Under the pieces are notes generated by a model. The model saw only the letters and a list, made by a program, of their open reading frames with translations, had not been told where the DNA came from and did not search any database. Shown in pieces: positions 9,326 through 18,989 of a stretch of 64,000 bases of DNA; positions within the stretch are counted from its first letter, which is position 1, and every line of letters begins with the position of its first letter. Source of the DNA: Armatimonadota bacterium. Lineage in GTDB: Bacteria > Armatimonadota > Zipacnadia > Zipacnadales > JABUFB01. Made by a program: the position numbers and the translations under genes. The DNA is taken from contig JABUFB010000010.1 in NCBI GenBank assembly GCA_013314775.1, forward strand, positions 248,001-312,000. The letters run 5' to 3'.

Positions 9326-9353
9326 CTCAGCCGCGGCAGGCGCCGCGGCTGAG
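9326..9353 (-). terminator. Perfect 12-bp stem-loop after the prepilin gene
   Basis: CTCAGCCGCGGC (9326-9337) and GCCGCGGCTGAG (9342-9353) form a perfect 12-bp stem with a 4-nt loop, 40 bp past the stop codon of the prepilin-like gene. There is only a weak T-rich tail on the minus strand (TTGATT), so it could act as a terminator or as an mRNA 3'-end stabiliser. Confidence 0.55.
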
Positions 9354-9393
9354 AGATGTGCGGGCAGGACCCGTTTCCGGGCATTGCGCGGCC

Positions 9394-10056
9394 TTAGCGG
9401 GTCTTATTCCAGTAAGCGGCCACGTTCCTGTCAGCGTCGCCACCTTTGTACCACTTGGCATGGCCGTCGGCGAGACAGACGTTGAACCCGTCATTGTGGC
9501 GGGTCAGGTCGACCCCGTCAGGCCGGATTCCACAGGGCCGGGCATAGCACGCAGCGCCGCCACCGATGACCGAGTTATTCTGGGCGCACCAGCGACTGGA
9601 TGCCCACGCGTCAAAGATCATAAAAGTCTCCGCGGGATGCGTAATGCCCCCTATGGAAGCATTGAACTGGCCGCGGACGCCAGGCATCAGGGCAATGTTG
9701 GCAGAGTAGCTGACTGGTCCGAGAGACGGGGATGTCGGGTCATTGCCGGGAGACCCATCGGACGGGCAGACGAAGATCTGGTTGTTTTTCACGTAGCTCA
9801 GCATCGCATGGCGCCAGGAATACAGCGGCCACTGGTTGGGCTCGGTTACCCACTGGTATGAGGCGGGGAGCCGCTCGTCCCAGTCCTGCGCGTACATCAG
9901 CAGCCCAAGGCCGATCTGCTTCGCGTTTGACAGACAACTTGACTGCCGGGCCTTCTCGCGAGCACGGGCGAACACGGGAAAGAGGATTGCGGCAAGGATC
10001 GCGATGATCGCGATGACGACGAGCAATTCGATCAGTGTGAAACCACTTCTGCGCAT
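9394..10056 (-). CDS. Type IV prepilin-like / H-X9-DG domain protein
   Basis: The ATG at 10056 has AAGGAG 7 nt upstream. The protein opens [20 protein letters not shown], a prepilin leader cleaved before the Phe by a prepilin peptidase, followed by the hydrophobic helix. After it come [22 protein letters not shown] and [13 protein letters not shown]. Near the C-terminus [15 protein letters not shown] carries the H-X9-DG motif (His, nine residues, Asp-Gly) of the processing-associated domain. It is 220 residues long. Such proteins occur in very many copies in Armatimonadota, Planctomycetota and Lentisphaerota, and most have no known role; they may be pseudopilins of a secretion or surface-assembly system. 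It stands alone with its own AT-rich upstream region and downstream hairpin. Confidence 0.93.
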   Translation of the reverse strand: MRRSGFTLIELLVVIAIIAILAAILFPVFARAREKARQSSCLSNAKQIGLGLLMYAQDWDERLPASYQWVTEPNQWPLYSWRHAMLSYVKNNQIFVCPSDGSPGNDPTSPSLGPVSYSANIALMPGVRGQFNASIGGITHPAETFMIFDAWASSRWCAQNNSVIGGGAACYARPCGIRPDGVDLTRHNDGFNVCLADGHAKWYKGGDADRNVAAYWNKTR

Positions 10057-10123
10057 GTTGCGTCTCCTTTGTGAAACATGGATGGCCCGCGTAACACGGT
10101 TGAGAATTAAAAGTTCCACAATT

Positions 10124-10151
10124 ATCATACCAAATCCTTCGTCGTCTCGAA
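10124..10151 (-). promoter_or_regulatory. Candidate promoter for the prepilin-like gene
   Basis: In an unusually AT-rich stretch 5' of the prepilin-like gene, the minus strand reads TTCGAG (10151-10146), 16 nt, then TATGAT (10129-10124). The -10 box is one mismatch from TATAAT; the -35 box is weak. Position and base composition support a sigma-70-like promoter; no start-site data exist. Confidence 0.35.
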
Positions 10152-10307
10152 CTTTTTTCTGCGCAGGCGTTCCCCGCGCCGGTCGTGTCACACAACTGGC
10201 ATCTCCTCGACCAGGGCCGCAGGTCCTGGAGCCTCGCATACGGAAAGGTGCCCGGTCACTTGCCCGGGACGGCGAACTCTTACGCTCTGAGAGTCCTGGA
10301 GGCCGCC

Positions 10308-11993
10308 ATGAACCTGCTCTGCACGGTGCTGACCGCCCTGTGTTTCCCTGTACTCGCCGCCGATTACCCGGTTCCTGAACCACGTCCGGTCAAGACTGAC
10401 GTCCAGGTGGGCGCCTATATATTCCCCGGCTGGAGCGCCGGACGGGGAGACAGCTACGGTGAGTGGAAGCTCATCGCGAAATTCGCCCACCCGCGCCCGA
10501 TTCTCGGCTTCTACGATGATTCTCTGCCCGAAGTGGCCGACTGGCACATCAACTGGGCGCTGGAGGCGGGCATCTCCTGGTTCGCCTTCGACTGGTACTG
10601 GAACAGCGGCGAGAAGCACCTGCACGGGGCCCTGGAGAGTGGCTTCCTGAACGCGCGGTACAATGAGCGGATGAAGTTCGCAATCCACTGGTGCAACCAC
10701 GATGTTGGCGGCTGGGCGCCGGTGGACAACAGCGCGGCGGGCATTGAGACCATGCTGCGATACTGCGCGGACAACTACTTCACCAGGCCCAACTACCTGA
10801 AAATCGGCGACCGCCCCGTATTCATGATCTGGAATATCGACACGGTGCTTGAGGCCAATGGCGGTCCGAATGGGTTCAAGACGGACCTCCTGCCCCGGCT
10901 CAACGCCATCTGCCACGAGAAAGGCCTGGGGGACCTGTTCTTGGTGCTGGTCCACAATGCTCCGGAACGGGTGCGAGACATTCCGGTGGGCGACGCCTTC
11001 ACCGGATACAGCTACGCCGCGCTCACTACCCAGACGGTCTTCAGCAGGCCCGGCAGTGCCCCGTATTCCGAACTCGTGGAGGCCCTCCCGAATCACTGGA
11101 AGCGCCTGCATTCGGGACCCAAGCCCTTCATCACCTCCACCCAGTCGGGCTGGGATGACATGCCGCGCACTCTCGGATGGGGCAACGACACCCGCTGGGC
11201 ACGCACTGACAACACAGCGGACCTGTTCGAGCAGACCCTCCGCGACGGCAAGGCGCAGGTGAAGCCTGACTTGCCGCTGTTTATCATCGAAGCCTGGAAC
11301 GAGTGGGGCGAGGGTTCGTTCATCGAGCCCAGCAAGGAGTTCGGGTTTGGGCATCTCGACGCGATTCGCCGGGTATTCGCCCCGGGTGCAGGCCCCAATG
11401 ACTGGGCGCGGCCAACGCCGGAACAGGTGGACTCATACAGCATCCTGCAGGGCGAGACACTCGCGGCAGCCCGTGCCCGGGAGCTCGAGCCTGACCCGAC
11501 CCCAACCGTGGTTGAGCGCAAGATGGACCTGACCGCGGACCCCGAGACGCTCCCCGGGGAGGTGGTGGCCGAATGGCGCTTCGATAGCGAGGAGACCGCG
11601 CAGGCCATCCAGCCCCGGATGCACGTGGAGTTACAGGGCATTCGCGACGGGAGAGCGGTGTTCAGGATCACCGGCGGCGACCCGCAGTTGTGGCTCGAAG
11701 GTGGCTGGCCGCAGGCGGGGAACAAGGTTGCCGTGGCCTTCCGAGTGCGCAGCTCCCAGGCCAACTGGCGCTGGGCTGAGCTTTTCTGGGCCGGTGAGGG
11801 GCAGACATTCGTGGGCGAACGCGGCCACAAGCATGACTGGCAGGCCGACGGTGAGCCGCACACCTATGTGCTCAGCTTCCGGCCGGGGCATGAGCCGCAG
11901 GGGTTCTTGAAAGCCTTCCGCATCGACCCGCCGTGGGGAACGGACTACGAGATCGAACTTGAGTGGATCAAGGTGCTGAGGTTGGGGGAGTGA
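10308..11993 (+). CDS. Secreted WbsX/GH99-like family protein
   Basis: Start chosen at ATG 10308, with GGAGG 5 nt upstream and a signal peptide ([21 protein letters not shown]). The main domain (about residues 25-370) matches the WbsX-type barrel: [46 protein letters not shown], and the signature [17 protein letters not shown], whose glutamates near residue 330 are the likely catalytic residues. Related proteins are listed as WbsX-like glycosyltransferases, but the fold is close to GH99 and a secreted copy is more likely a glycosidase. The last 120 residues form a beta-sandwich accessory region. Its 5' region is shared with the divergent prepilin gene. Confidence 0.85.
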   Translation: MNLLCTVLTALCFPVLAADYPVPEPRPVKTDVQVGAYIFPGWSAGRGDSYGEWKLIAKFAHPRPILGFYDDSLPEVADWHINWALEAGISWFAFDWYWNSGEKHLHGALESGFLNARYNERMKFAIHWCNHDVGGWAPVDNSAAGIETMLRYCADNYFTRPNYLKIGDRPVFMIWNIDTVLEANGGPNGFKTDLLPRLNAICHEKGLGDLFLVLVHNAPERVRDIPVGDAFTGYSYAALTTQTVFSRPGSAPYSELVEALPNHWKRLHSGPKPFITSTQSGWDDMPRTLGWGNDTRWARTDNTADLFEQTLRDGKAQVKPDLPLFIIEAWNEWGEGSFIEPSKEFGFGHLDAIRRVFAPGAGPNDWARPTPEQVDSYSILQGETLAAARARELEPDPTPTVVERKMDLTADPETLPGEVVAEWRFDSEETAQAIQPRMHVELQGIRDGRAVFRITGGDPQLWLEGGWPQAGNKVAVAFRVRSSQANWRWAELFWAGEGQTFVGERGHKHDWQADGEPHTYVLSFRPGHEPQGFLKAFRIDPPWGTDYEIELEWIKVLRLGE

Positions 11994-12028
11994 TGGGCGA
12001 AGCCACTCTATCGCATGCGGCTGGCCGC

Positions 12029-12073
12029 GTGCCGTAGCCTTCCAGCCCCCCAGGGGCGATAGCGCTTTGCCCC
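12029..12073. repeat. Intergenic repeat B, copy 1
   Basis: The block GCCGTAGCCTTCCAG...CAGGGGCGATAGCGCTTTGCC at 12031-12071 closely resembles 30659-30699 (GCCATAGCCTTCGGG...CAGGGGCAATGGCACTTTGCC). Both lie in intergenic DNA. It sits between convergent genes. Confidence 0.55.
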
Positions 12074-12165
12074 TCCATGGTGGGGGCTTACGGACCAGAG
12101 CCGAAGGACGAGCCGCTGCCGACACCGGGTGGCCCACCCCACTAGCGATCGGGTGCCGCTGGCCT

Positions 12166-13263
12166 TCAGCCCCCCTCGTTCCTCAACTCCCCCACCGCCT
12201 CCACCATCGCCCGGAAGTTCTCCGGGGGTATCGGCGGGTTGATCTCGCTGGATGAGGCCACGAACATTCCGCCGGTCTCCAGCGCCCGGGTCTCGAGGAT
12301 GTGCCGGCGCACCTCGGCGCGCACCTGGTCCGGCGTGCCCCGTTCCATGAGGTCAACGCCGTCCACGCCGCCCGACCAGACCATCTCCGGCCACTCCTGC
12401 TTCAGCCCCACGATCTCCATGCCCACTCCTGGCTCCAGGCAGTAGAACCCGTCCACGCCGCAGGCGATGAGGTCCGGGATCGCCTTGCGGTAGTTGCCGT
12501 CGCTGTGGTAGAGCACCTTGACCCCGGCCTCGTGCCAGGCGGCGGCGGCCTGCTCAATGTACGGGAAATGGTGCCGCCGCAGGAACTCCGGCGGGAAGAT
12601 GGGGCCCTGCTTGGTCGCGAAGTCTTCGGCGATAAGGATTACCGGAGACAGCGCGGGGTCCGCCACCGCCTTCACCCACTCCACCTGCCGCGGGCCGCTC
12701 ACCTGCATGTAACGTTCGAACACTTCCGGGTCATCGTGAGTGAGGTAGGCGAAAAGCTCCAGGCCCATGGTGTCGAAGGCCGCGCAGAAACCGGTGTCGT
12801 GATAGCGCAGGATCACGGTCTCGCCGATGCGCGCCTGCAGGTCGGTCATGAACCGCCGGTGCTCTTCTCGGGCGGCGGTGGGGTCATCCGGGGAGTTCTC
12901 GAGGGAGTGTGTGCGCCTCATCAGCCACTGACGCGCGCCGTCCACGTCCGAAAAGGGCTTGCTGACCCGCCAGGTGGTCCAGTTGTCGTTCTGGTAGACG
13001 AATCCGTCCGCAGTGGTGTACCGATCCGTCCCCCTCGGCGCAACCGGGGGCATGATCAGGTCCGTGGTCTGCCGGATGACCGCGCAGATATCCTCCACGG
13101 TGTACTCGAACCCGGTGATCTCCTTACCCGTCCAGTCCGCGATGACTCGCGGGTTGTAGCTGAGTTGCTCCAGGATGGGCACGCGGTCAACGGGCTGCAG
13201 GTTGAGAGCAGCCTCGACGCGCTGGCGCTTGGTCATGACGTCGGTGGCGAAAAGGCGCTCCAT
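12166..13263 (-). CDS. UroD/MtaA-superfamily protein, not heme UroD
   Basis: ATG at 13263, GAGGAG 9 nt upstream; 365 residues, no signal peptide. It has a uroporphyrinogen-decarboxylase-like barrel: MTKRQRVEAALNLQPVDRVP at the start, VILRYHDTGF and KVLYHSDGN in the middle, and GVDGFYCLEPGVGMEIVGLK. The RQAGRY motif of heme-pathway UroD is absent, so it is not hemE. The corrinoid methyltransferases MtaA/CmuA use a zinc site H-x-C at the position where this protein has HSD, so zinc-dependent methyl transfer is also unproven. It is the last gene of a compact minus-strand cluster, 23 bp after the FG-GAP gene. The role is unknown; a link to the MttB-like gene at 38 kb is possible. Confidence 0.85.
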   Translation of the reverse strand: MERLFATDVMTKRQRVEAALNLQPVDRVPILEQLSYNPRVIADWTGKEITGFEYTVEDICAVIRQTTDLIMPPVAPRGTDRYTTADGFVYQNDNWTTWRVSKPFSDVDGARQWLMRRTHSLENSPDDPTAAREEHRRFMTDLQARIGETVILRYHDTGFCAAFDTMGLELFAYLTHDDPEVFERYMQVSGPRQVEWVKAVADPALSPVILIAEDFATKQGPIFPPEFLRRHHFPYIEQAAAAWHEAGVKVLYHSDGNYRKAIPDLIACGVDGFYCLEPGVGMEIVGLKQEWPEMVWSGGVDGVDLMERGTPDQVRAEVRRHILETRALETGGMFVASSSEINPPIPPENFRAMVEAVGELRNEGG

Positions 13264-13286
13264 CCCGGGAGACTCCTCTTCCGTCT

Positions 13287-14498
13287 TCAGTATAGCGTCG
13301 CGTTCATCTCGGTGCCCACCCGCGGGGGCCGGCCGTCCGCCAGTTTCCCGCCTGGACTCTCGTACAGGTACAGAGCATTGCCGGTCATGGTGGTGAGGGC
13401 AAGGTATATGGGCCCGTCGCTGGTGAGATGCAAAGGCACGCAGTCCCGGATCTCGTCGCCCTCGGCCACTTCCAGGCGCTCGATGACCTCCCCCTGCCCG
13501 TTGTAGATCAGGGGCTCGTATGCGACCACGATCTCGTCCAGGCCGTCGCCGTTCCAGTCCAGCAGGTCGTGGTGGCGGCCGTCCTTCGTCACGATCTCAG
13601 TCAGGACGTCGCCCTCCGCATCCAGCACCCAGAGCGGATAAGGTTCCGGGGAGGGCACATACAGGTCCACGAGAATCTGCTTCTCGGGCAGGTTTGGGAA
13701 GACCCGGCCAATGTCCATTGACTCGAAGTGGTGCCCGCTCAGGCCCCAGATGCGACGGCCCAGACCGTCGATGACCTCAATGCGACCCGACCCGCAAAAA
13801 GTGACTGCGAGGCGGAAATCCCGCGGTCGATCCCCGGCCTTCAGGACCCGCACCGCGTCCACATGCCCGGGCTCGTCCTTGGGTGCGGTCACCAGCCAGC
13901 GCCGAGTGCCGTCGGGGTTGAGCATAGCGTGCCCGGCCATGACGCAGTGCCGCCCAGTACCGTCCAGGTCCACGGGATACGCCTGGTGCGCGGTGAGGTA
14001 TCCACCGGGCTTCTCCAGCGTCCAGAGCAGGTCCCAGTCGTGGCTGTAGGCCCACAGTTGGGTGTACCGGGTCTTGAGCAGGACATCCGGCCGGGAGCCA
14101 CCGCTGAGATTGCAGAAGGTGATGCAGTCGGTGGCATCCTCAGGCAGCGGCAGCCTGCGCAGTTCCCTGCCCGTAGTCCCCTCCAGCACTACCAGCGCGC
14201 CCTGGGTGGCGAGAATCACTTCCGGGCGCCCATCGCCGTCCCAGTCAAACACCTGGCAGGGCACGTCATGCCACAGTTCGCCGCTGCCGCTTCCGGGGGC
14301 ACCCCATGTCCAGAGAACCTCGCCATCGAGGTTCTGCACTGCCACCGCGCAGGTGTAGTGGTGATCTGACTTGCCCACCCAGTACTGCACCGACCGCGCG
14401 GTCACGATCTCCGCCCGGCCGTCGCCGTCCAGGTCGCCCGAGACGAACCAGCTTCCCGCGTGATTCGGGTCCAACTCGATGCGCTTCCACGGCTCCAT
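13287..14498 (-). CDS. FG-GAP/VCBS-type repeat protein without signal peptide
   Basis: The ATG at 14498 has a GAGGTG ribosome site 7 nt upstream; longer upstream readings lack one. The 403-residue protein contains repeated calcium-loop-like motifs: DLDGDGRAEIV, DWDGDGRPEVI, DLDGTGRHCVM and DWNGDGLDEIV. These mark blades of an integrin-alpha-like beta-propeller. There is no signal peptide, which is unusual for this repeat class, so either the protein is cytosolic or secretion is non-classical. It lies in a tight cluster with GH2, toroid and UroD-like genes and probably belongs to the same transcript. A role in carbohydrate binding or as a lyase-like propeller is inference. Confidence 0.8.
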   Translation of the reverse strand: MEPWKRIELDPNHAGSWFVSGDLDGDGRAEIVTARSVQYWVGKSDHHYTCAVAVQNLDGEVLWTWGAPGSGSGELWHDVPCQVFDWDGDGRPEVILATQGALVVLEGTTGRELRRLPLPEDATDCITFCNLSGGSRPDVLLKTRYTQLWAYSHDWDLLWTLEKPGGYLTAHQAYPVDLDGTGRHCVMAGHAMLNPDGTRRWLVTAPKDEPGHVDAVRVLKAGDRPRDFRLAVTFCGSGRIEVIDGLGRRIWGLSGHHFESMDIGRVFPNLPEKQILVDLYVPSPEPYPLWVLDAEGDVLTEIVTKDGRHHDLLDWNGDGLDEIVVAYEPLIYNGQGEVIERLEVAEGDEIRDCVPLHLTSDGPIYLALTTMTGNALYLYESPGGKLADGRPPRVGTEMNATLY

Positions 14499-14548
14499 CC
14501 CACAGCACCTCGGTTGCGGCTGTCCTGCGCGGCGACCCGGACGGTCGC

Positions 14549-15682
14549 TCAGGCGCCGACCTCCCGCCAGAACTGGTAGCCCGGGCAGTCCACGAACCGC
14601 CACGGACATTGGGCCGGTAAGCCACCGGCAAGCCCCCTGTCGATCAAGGCGAGCGAAAGCGAGCGGAACCAGGTGGGAAACATCCCGCCCTGGGCAGCCC
14701 CGGAAGCAAGTTGCGGGTGCCCGTATTCGAAGGCACGGTGACGCATGAACTGGAAGCCGCCGTCGGAGGTACGGTTCTCAAGCACCGCCGGCGTTGCCGT
14801 GCGCAAGGCGGCCAACACCTCATCCCGCCGGTAGTCCGTGAGCCGGCTCATACGCGCGAGAGGGTCGATCGAGTCAATGTCTTCGCATGCGCTGCCGTCA
14901 TACGGGTTAGCGGAATTGTGTACGCCCCAGCCGAAACTGCCCCGGGGATTCTGGGTCGCAAGCACCGTGTCCACCGCCCGCTCGATGTGCGGGATAGGCC
15001 GGCGGTCGTAGAAGTACAGCGGCCACCAGTGGTACGCCGCCTGCACCGCATGGGACCGCGCCACCGGGTCGCTCACGTCCAGGCTGCCCCAGACGCCCGT
15101 CTCCGGGTTGAGGTGATGGTCGTCAAGCCAGTCCAGGAGAAATGCCACCGCTCTGCCCGCCCGGGAATCATTGTGGAAATCCCGGGCATACTGCAGGAGC
15201 GTGCCCACGTTCATAATCTCATTGCCTGTCCAGGCCACGCGGGCGCCGAAATCCCGGGACCCAAGCCACGACTCAAGGGCATCGAGCCGCGAGAAATCGT
15301 CCACCAGCGCGAACGGACGGCTCGCCACGGCGTCCAGGGCGGTGAGGGCGATGATCGCGTGACACGTGAGATGGGCACGACCACACCAGAGCGGGTCATC
15401 GGCGTACCAGCCCTGGCCGAAGATCACCGGATCGCGGAACAGGCCGTCCTGGTCCTGGTAGCTGCAGATGGTTCCGGCCCACCGTCCCCGAAATCCCCCG
15501 TCCTGACTGTCAATCGCGCCGAACAGGCCCAGTGTCATCACCGCATAGCAGGTGCTGTAAAGGGTGGGCTGGGTGGCCGCGTGAGAGTACCGGAAGCTGA
15601 ACTGGTCTACACGACAGCTCCCCACGAAGTCCAGCACTTCGCGCCGCAGGTCATCCCACACGTAGCCCCGATCGCTGTCCAC
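14549..15682 (-). CDS. Alpha/alpha-toroid (prenyltransferase-like) protein
   Basis: A GTG start at 15682, with GGGAG 6 nt upstream, lies 17 nt after the GH2 stop codon. The 377-residue product has repeated helical units with G-x-F/W motifs such as ETGVWGSLD, NPRGSFGWGVHN and TSDGGFQFMRHRAFEYG. These resemble the terpenoid-cyclase/protein-prenyltransferase alpha-alpha toroid seen in squalene cyclases and some polysaccharide lyases. The DxDD motif of protonating cyclases is not seen. It is cytosolic by sequence. Its position immediately after GH2 suggests work on the same carbohydrate, but no substrate can be named. Confidence 0.72.
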   Translation of the reverse strand: MDSDRGYVWDDLRREVLDFVGSCRVDQFSFRYSHAATQPTLYSTCYAVMTLGLFGAIDSQDGGFRGRWAGTICSYQDQDGLFRDPVIFGQGWYADDPLWCGRAHLTCHAIIALTALDAVASRPFALVDDFSRLDALESWLGSRDFGARVAWTGNEIMNVGTLLQYARDFHNDSRAGRAVAFLLDWLDDHHLNPETGVWGSLDVSDPVARSHAVQAAYHWWPLYFYDRRPIPHIERAVDTVLATQNPRGSFGWGVHNSANPYDGSACEDIDSIDPLARMSRLTDYRRDEVLAALRTATPAVLENRTSDGGFQFMRHRAFEYGHPQLASGAAQGGMFPTWFRSLSLALIDRGLAGGLPAQCPWRFVDCPGYQFWREVGA

Positions 15683-15699
15683 ACGTTTCTCCCGTTGAA

Positions 15700-18471
15700 T
15701 CACTGCGCTTTGATGACAAATCGCCCGGGCTCGATGTTCCACCCGTCCAGCGCGACCTCGATCTCGCCTGCGGGGAGATTCGGCAATCTCGCGACGATCT
15801 CGCGGGTTTCCCCCGGCAGGAGCGAGAAGAAGTTGTCGGTCCAGTAGACCGGGAGCACCTCTTCCCCACTGGCGGCATCCACCAGTCGCACCCGGATGAA
15901 GAACGCCAAAGCGACCTCGGGGTTACTCACACTCACCCGCACCCGGGCGTCACCGTTCTCCTCCGGGAGCTGTCGCGCCCTGGCCCCCAGAGAGACTTTC
16001 GGCATGTCGGACAGCTCCGGAAAGCAGGGCGTTTCCCTTGGCAGGAACAGCGGCTTGTTGGCGGGCATCTTCAGCATGTCGCCGCAGTATACTTGCTCGT
16101 ATTCATCCTGACGCGGGGACAGCCAGTAGAAATTGTCCGCCGCGAGAGTTCCGTCCGCGCGCCATAGTTCCAGCTTCACGAAATACACCGGCACCTGGGC
16201 GAACGCGGGGGGCAGGGCGAAGGAGAAGGTCTCAAGCGCACTGTTAGCGGGGCAGCTCACGTTCGCGGATTCCTCGCGCAGCACATTCAGGTCCAGGTCG
16301 AACATGACCGCGCGCAGGTGCAGGCCATCGGCATCGTGCAGGCTGTTATTGATGACGCTGACAATGCTGTCCAGCGGGCAGAGCTGAACCGCAAGCGCCG
16401 CACAGGCCTTGCGCACCGCGAAGAGGCTCACCATGGGCCGCAGGAACCAGTCGTAGAATTGCCACTGCACGTCCGGGAACCCGCTGTTGATCTTCCACTC
16501 GCCGAACCCGCTGGTAATGTCCCACATCCGGTGATGGACCGCTTCGTAAAACCCCCGGTGCTGGTCGTACGTGACCAGGTGCGCCTTCCAGACGTAGTCC
16601 TGAAGATCCTTCGGCTCGCCATATAACAGGCGCAGGCCGCGGTCGAACCATTCAAAGTACGAGTTGGCACCGTAGTGCGCCCAGGCTTCATCCAGCGGCC
16701 ATTTCGGGTCGTCCCCCGGATTCGCCCCGAGCTCCGAAAGATGGGGCATGAACTTGACCAGGCTCTCCACCGGCGGCACGGATGCGGCGCCGCTCTCGAT
16801 CATGAACATCCAGTTGCGGTGTTCGCGGACCAGCGTGTAGTACGCCGCCGGCAGCTGCCAGCCGTAGGTCTTCGGCATGTAGTCGTTGCAGCCCACCGGC
16901 AGCTCGCGAGAGAACCACTCGGGCACATCGGTCCGATACCAGGGGAAAGACCCGGAGGGGATCAGCCGCCGGGTGTCATCGTGTGCCAGGACCGTCCGCC
17001 GCCACATTTCGTAGATGTCCTCGCACGTTTCCCCCTCATTCTGCGCCATGTGGATGATGAGGGACGGATGGTTCCGGTACCGCTTCGCGATGTCCACCGT
17101 GCAGGCCTCCAGCACGGCGCGATCCACATCCCAGGGCCGGTTGTACTGGAGCCAGTAGCAGTCATAGAAGCAGGTCCAAAACATGAGCCCATGCCTGTCG
17201 CACAGGTCCAGGAACCAGTCTGGAGGGTTGGGGATGTCTTCGAAAACCACGTAGTTCTGGTTGGCCTCGGCCAGGTAACGCAGCTCGGCATCCACACGCT
17301 CCGGGCTCCAGTCGAACATCATCTCGGGCTGAATGTACCCGCCCCTTTGAAAAATACGCTTGCCGTTCACATAGAGCCTGAGTCCCTCCGCGCCGTCCAG
17401 TTCGTGCAGGGCCCAGTCGAGGCGGCGGATGCCGAAGGGGCTGGTCACCCGAGCGGAAAGGTCGTCGCCTGCCCGGAACTCCAGACGCAGCTCATACATC
17501 GGCTGGTCGCCGTAGGTGTTCGGCCACCACAGATGGGGATTGCCGATGCACAGGTCTGGTGCGTCCGTGTGAGCAAGTGTGATGATCTTCGTCTCGTGAC
17601 TCATCAGGGTGACGCTGCGCGAGAAGCGCCCCACGGTCTGTCCGCGGGGATCGAGGATGGTACCCTCCAGGACGCCACTCACCACGCGATCAGAGGCGTT
17701 GACCAGCTCGGCCGACACGGTCAACCGTGCGCAATCGAAGGACGGCAAGTCCAGGTCGGTGCGCACGAACGGGTCTCGCAGGTCCACCGGGCCGGTGACC
17801 TCGATCTCCACCTCCTGCACCAGTCCCATGTTGCGGTCGGGCACGGTCGGGAAGCAGTCGTAGCCGATGGTCATGACCTCGGTGATGTCCCGACAGATTT
17901 CCTTGATGAAATTGCGCACCGGACCGTAGACTTCCAACTGCGTATCGGGGTCGCCAGGGTGATCCACCGGGTGAATCAGGATGGCCAGGGCATTGCGGCC
18001 CGGTTGCGCGGCAGCGGTGATGTCCAGCCGGAAGCGCCGGAACATCCCCACAAGCTGATCGTGTCCGGCGATGTGCACCCCGTTCAGCCAGACGTCGGCC
18101 CGGTAGTTGATGCAGTTGAGGGTGAGCCAGACCCGGCCGTCAGCGGGCAGTGCATCGAGATCGAACTCGGCGCGGTACCACCAGGGGTCGCGCCAGGGAT
18201 TACGGCCATCCGGGAGGTGGCTGTACTGTGCGAGGTCGTGGTCGGCGTTGAACAGGTCAGAGGAATCCGGCACGCGGAAGGCATTTGGCCAGATGCGCGG
18301 ATCAGGATACGTGCCATCCTTCACCAGGGCCAGCAGGACGGTGCTCGGGACCTCCACCGAATGCCAGCCGGGTAGTTCGGCCCCGACGGTGGAGAGCGCC
18401 TCGCCGTCTCGGGTGTCGAGGAACGAAGTCTGCAGCCGCCAGGGCTGGGACAGTGCGATGATGCGATCCAT
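15700..18471 (-). CDS. GH2 family exo-beta-glycosidase, cytosolic
   Basis: The 923-residue protein starts at ATG 18471 with TGGAG 9 nt upstream. It has the GH2 order: jelly-roll N-terminal domain (WWYRAEFDLD, INYRADVWLNGVHIAGHDQ), Ig-like domain with LWWPNTYGDQPMYEL, then the TIM barrel beginning LYVNGKRIFQRGGYIQPEMM. SLIIHMAQNEGET contains the acid/base Glu and WMFMIESGAAS the likely nucleophile Glu. The architecture is nearest to the exo-beta-D-glucosaminidase/beta-mannosidase side of GH2 rather than LacZ; exact specificity is inference. No signal peptide is present, so it would act on imported oligosaccharides. It is the first gene of a four-gene minus-strand cluster with gaps of 17, 50 and 23 bp. 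Confidence 0.88.
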   Translation of the reverse strand: MDRIIALSQPWRLQTSFLDTRDGEALSTVGAELPGWHSVEVPSTVLLALVKDGTYPDPRIWPNAFRVPDSSDLFNADHDLAQYSHLPDGRNPWRDPWWYRAEFDLDALPADGRVWLTLNCINYRADVWLNGVHIAGHDQLVGMFRRFRLDITAAAQPGRNALAILIHPVDHPGDPDTQLEVYGPVRNFIKEICRDITEVMTIGYDCFPTVPDRNMGLVQEVEIEVTGPVDLRDPFVRTDLDLPSFDCARLTVSAELVNASDRVVSGVLEGTILDPRGQTVGRFSRSVTLMSHETKIITLAHTDAPDLCIGNPHLWWPNTYGDQPMYELRLEFRAGDDLSARVTSPFGIRRLDWALHELDGAEGLRLYVNGKRIFQRGGYIQPEMMFDWSPERVDAELRYLAEANQNYVVFEDIPNPPDWFLDLCDRHGLMFWTCFYDCYWLQYNRPWDVDRAVLEACTVDIAKRYRNHPSLIIHMAQNEGETCEDIYEMWRRTVLAHDDTRRLIPSGSFPWYRTDVPEWFSRELPVGCNDYMPKTYGWQLPAAYYTLVREHRNWMFMIESGAASVPPVESLVKFMPHLSELGANPGDDPKWPLDEAWAHYGANSYFEWFDRGLRLLYGEPKDLQDYVWKAHLVTYDQHRGFYEAVHHRMWDITSGFGEWKINSGFPDVQWQFYDWFLRPMVSLFAVRKACAALAVQLCPLDSIVSVINNSLHDADGLHLRAVMFDLDLNVLREESANVSCPANSALETFSFALPPAFAQVPVYFVKLELWRADGTLAADNFYWLSPRQDEYEQVYCGDMLKMPANKPLFLPRETPCFPELSDMPKVSLGARARQLPEENGDARVRVSVSNPEVALAFFIRVRLVDAASGEEVLPVYWTDNFFSLLPGETREIVARLPNLPAGEIEVALDGWNIEPGRFVIKAQ

Positions 18472-18989
18472 GCGCGACCACTCCAGTCAGGCGAGAATTG
18501 CCTGTATGCGGGACACCGGCCGCCCCACGACAGGAATGGGCGGGTATTCTCCTTACGCTTACCTGTTCACCTGCATGGCGCGTGGAGAATCTGGCGCGGG
18601 GGAGCAACGGCAATGTATGGAGGGAATCAGGCCGCGCGGGGGGAAACTGCGGGGAAGACTGGGCGGCGCGCCGTTGATGGGTGACGGCAGTAAATCGCAC
18701 GGCGCCTCGGGCGTTTCGAGAAGGCTCCTCCACCGGCTGAGCCTGTGAGCCGTTTGTCTTGTCCCTGCCCGTCGAGGCTCAGGGCGATGGACCGCCGAAT
18801 CCACGGGATGGGTTCCGCCTCGCTCCACTCCCCCCGTGGCAATAGGCTGCCGCCCGCTCCGCAGACTGGAGACAACGGCGCAACAGCCGTCCGCCGTTGA
18901 CTTGATCCATCATCGAGAGCGAAGCGACCACCTGCGGTCGCCGCATCGAGCTGAGGTAGCTGAGCGCCGTCCAATCGCACGCAGAAAGC
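18472..18989. other. 518-bp spacer between divergent genes
   Basis: Lies between the divergently transcribed GH2 and TIM-barrel genes and so should hold promoters for both. No convincing -10/-35 pair was found. Open frames here have poor composition and no ribosome sites. It contains a copy of intergenic repeat A at 18795-18860. Confidence 0.6.
18795..18860. repeat. Intergenic repeat A, copy 1
   Basis: Contains CCACGGG (18801-18807) and its inverse CCCGTGG (18833-18839) flanking a TTCCGCCTCGCTCCACT core, followed by AATAGGCTG. The same layout recurs at 23122-23200. Confidence 0.6.

Noticed and set aside
12166-13263. Call as hemE uroporphyrinogen decarboxylase
   Set aside because: The RQAGRY region of true UroD is absent and the gene lies in a carbohydrate cluster without other heme genes.
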